From Chitinophaga varians (GTDB taxonomy: Bacteria > Bacteroidota > Bacteroidia > Chitinophagales > Chitinophagaceae): a DNA stretch of 64,000 bases. Position 1 is the stretch's first letter. The number at the start of each line of letters is the position of its first letter. A program made the translations under genes and the position numbers. The notes under the pieces are model-generated. The model ran no database searches. It saw only the letters and a program-made list of their open reading frames with translations, and was not told where the DNA came from. This document shows, piece by piece, positions 62,747-64,000 of this stretch. Location of the stretch: contig NZ_JABAIA010000003.1 of NCBI RefSeq assembly GCF_012641275.1, positions 992,001 to 1,056,000 of the forward strand, in the 5' to 3' direction.

Positions 62747-64000
62747 ATGAGAAGAGTTTTCGTTCTGACGCTGTCTTTGGCGTTAGGGATAGGGCTTTAT
62801 TCTGCCCATGCCCAGGAAAAACGTTACCCGGTTATTCCTTATCCGCAGCAGTTGGTCCCGATGGAAGGGTCTTTTACCATTACCGGCAGCACCCGACTGG
62901 TATTGCCTGTCAATGCACGCGCGTTTGCCAATGAAGTGACGCAGCTGCAGGCACTGGTGAAACAGGGGATTGGCACTACGCTGAAAACGGCTACTGCCGC
63001 TTCCGGCAACACAATTGTGCTGAAACAGGACCTGACGTTGTCCGGAGAGGAAGACTACACCTTGCAGGTAACGCCGCAGCAGTTGCTGATCGGCGCTAAA
63101 TCACCCGCCGGTTTTTTCAGGGCCATTGTTACCCTGCGGCAGCTGATGCCCTCCACCATCGAAGGCCGTACGACCGGTAACCTGCGGTCTGTAGCCATTC
63201 CGGCCATGCAGTTGAAAGATCACCCGGTATATGCCTGGCGTGGTATGCACCTCGATGTGTCCCGCCATTTTTTCTCTGTCAGCTATCTGAAGAAATTTAT
63301 CGATCTGCTGGCGCTGTATAAGATGAACAAGCTGCACCTGCACCTGACAGATGACCAGGGCTGGCGTATTGAAATCAAAAAATACCCGTTGCTGACTTCC
63401 GTAGGCGCCTGGAGAGAATGGAACAACCAGGATTCTGTTTGCATGGAAAAAGCAAAGGAGAACCCCGATATGGCAATTGACCAGGAGCACGTTATTCATA
63501 AAGATGGTAAAACCCTCTATGGTGGCTTTTATACGCAGGCTCAGATGAAAGACGTTATCGCTTATGCCGCCGCCCGCCATATAGAGATCATCCCGGAAAT
63601 AGATATGCCGGGCCATATGATGGCTGCCATCCGCGCCTATCCTTTCCTCACCTGTGACGGCAAGTCCGGCTGGGGCAAAGATTTCTCTACGCCTATCTGC
63701 CCCTGCAATGAAAGCACTTTCCGGTTTGCGGAAGATGTATATACCGAGATAGCAGCGCTTTTCCCGTCCAAATACATGCACCTCGGCGCTGATGAGGTGG
63801 AAAAGACCAGCTGGGCTGCTTCTCCGCTGTGTGCGGAAGTGATGAAGGCCAACAACCTGAAGAATGTAGAAGAGTTACAGAGCTACTTCGTGAAAAGAAT
63901 GGAGAAATTCTTCCATTCCAAAGGCAAGGTGCTGATCGGCTGGGACGAGATCCTGGAAGGCGGTATCAGTCCCACCGCTATCCTCATGTACTGGCGGGCC
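62747..64000 (+). CDS. GH20 beta-N-acetylhexosaminidase, N-terminal part (runs off the window)
   Basis: The frame from the ATG at 62747 stays open for 418 codons to the window edge. It begins with a signal peptide (MRRVFVLTLSLALGIGLYSA, cleavage near AHAQ). An N-terminal GH20b-like domain (residues ~25-160) is followed by the catalytic barrel: WRGMHLDVSRHFF, KLHLHLTDDQGWRIEIKK, PEIDMPGH, and the catalytic pair Asp349-Glu350 in HLGADEVEKTSW. It releases terminal GlcNAc or GalNAc from chitin fragments or glycans, in the periplasm or outside. Six cysteines between VCMEK and LCAEV suggest disulfides. Single gene here. Confidence 0.95.
   Translation, partial: MRRVFVLTLSLALGIGLYSAHAQEKRYPVIPYPQQLVPMEGSFTITGSTRLVLPVNARAFANEVTQLQALVKQGIGTTLKTATAASGNTIVLKQDLTLSGEEDYTLQVTPQQLLIGAKSPAGFFRAIVTLRQLMPSTIEGRTTGNLRSVAIPAMQLKDHPVYAWRGMHLDVSRHFFSVSYLKKFIDLLALYKMNKLHLHLTDDQGWRIEIKKYPLLTSVGAWREWNNQDSVCMEKAKENPDMAIDQEHVIHKDGKTLYGGFYTQAQMKDVIAYAAARHIEIIPEIDMPGHMMAAIRAYPFLTCDGKSGWGKDFSTPICPCNESTFRFAEDVYTEIAALFPSKYMHLGADEVEKTSWAASPLCAEVMKANNLKNVEELQSYFVKRMEKFFHSKGKVLIGWDEILEGGISPTAILMYWRA

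Noticed and set aside
1..64000. rRNA, tRNA, riboswitch, prophage or transposase genes
   Set aside because: No such sequence was recognised on either strand by reading. A covariance-model scan would be needed to exclude small RNAs.

Overview
The window reads as chromosomal DNA of a Bacteroidota bacterium, most likely a Chitinophaga-like member of the Chitinophagaceae. Support: a type IX secretion (T9SS) sorting domain and SprB repeats, Bacteroidota-type -7 boxes (TAnnTTTG) close upstream of many genes, starts that mostly lack a purine-rich Shine-Dalgarno, and families frequent in this group (DUF4920, DUF5703, GH20, DUF4132, GlxA-like AraC regulators, TolC/RND pumps). I see no rRNA, tRNA, CRISPR array, insertion sequence or prophage. 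The species assignment is inference.

Layout. 1-504: 5' part of a POT peptide transporter (minus strand). 669-2589: a TetR regulator and an MFS exporter, each preceded by the same operator-like sequence. 2714-11815: one efflux operon with TolC, a lipoprotein adaptor and two tandem full-length RND pumps. 11824-15912: GlxA/AraC regulator, VOC protein, DHFR-like protein, small membrane protein and an S41 peptidase. 16006-18609: a large secreted propeller/HEAT/cytochrome c protein. 18680-22226: two NTF2-like proteins, a PEP mutase-family enzyme and two AraC regulators; the second AraC gene starts directly behind a near-perfect 23-bp inverted repeat. 22311-25711: DHA2-type MFS exporter, CatB-type acetyltransferase, DinB protein and a DUF6882-like protein. 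25838-29448: a possible 50-aa membrane peptide, a UDP-galactopyranose-mutase-like flavoprotein and a polytopic GT-C-like transferase. 29535-33462: GNAT, SDR, DUF4920, methyltransferase and an orphan NarL-type response regulator. 33534-39756: carbohydrate-related secreted proteins (a three-domain esterase and a DUF5703/GH95-like protein) and a small hydrolase. 39953-54867: the most unusual locus. 54950-64000: YceI, small membrane protein, DUF4132 giant protein, RluE-type pseudouridine synthase and the 5' part of a GH20 hexosaminidase.

The standout is the four-gene run at 39953-54867: an outer-membrane barrel, a 1796-aa SprB-repeat T9SS adhesin, a 2200-aa multidomain protein and a 356-aa propeller-like protein whose start codon overlaps the preceding stop. 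The 2200-aa protein has a signal peptide, an Fn3-like domain, a zinc-metallopeptidase motif (HETGH plus NLMDY), a hydrophobic helical stretch, a CxxC-rich segment and a C-terminal D/ExK/QxxxY signature of RecB-like PD-(D/E)XK nucleases. It looks like a polymorphic toxin with a cytoplasmic immunity protein, co-transcribed with a T9SS surface protein. The motifs are visible; the toxin/immunity function and the delivery route are inferred.
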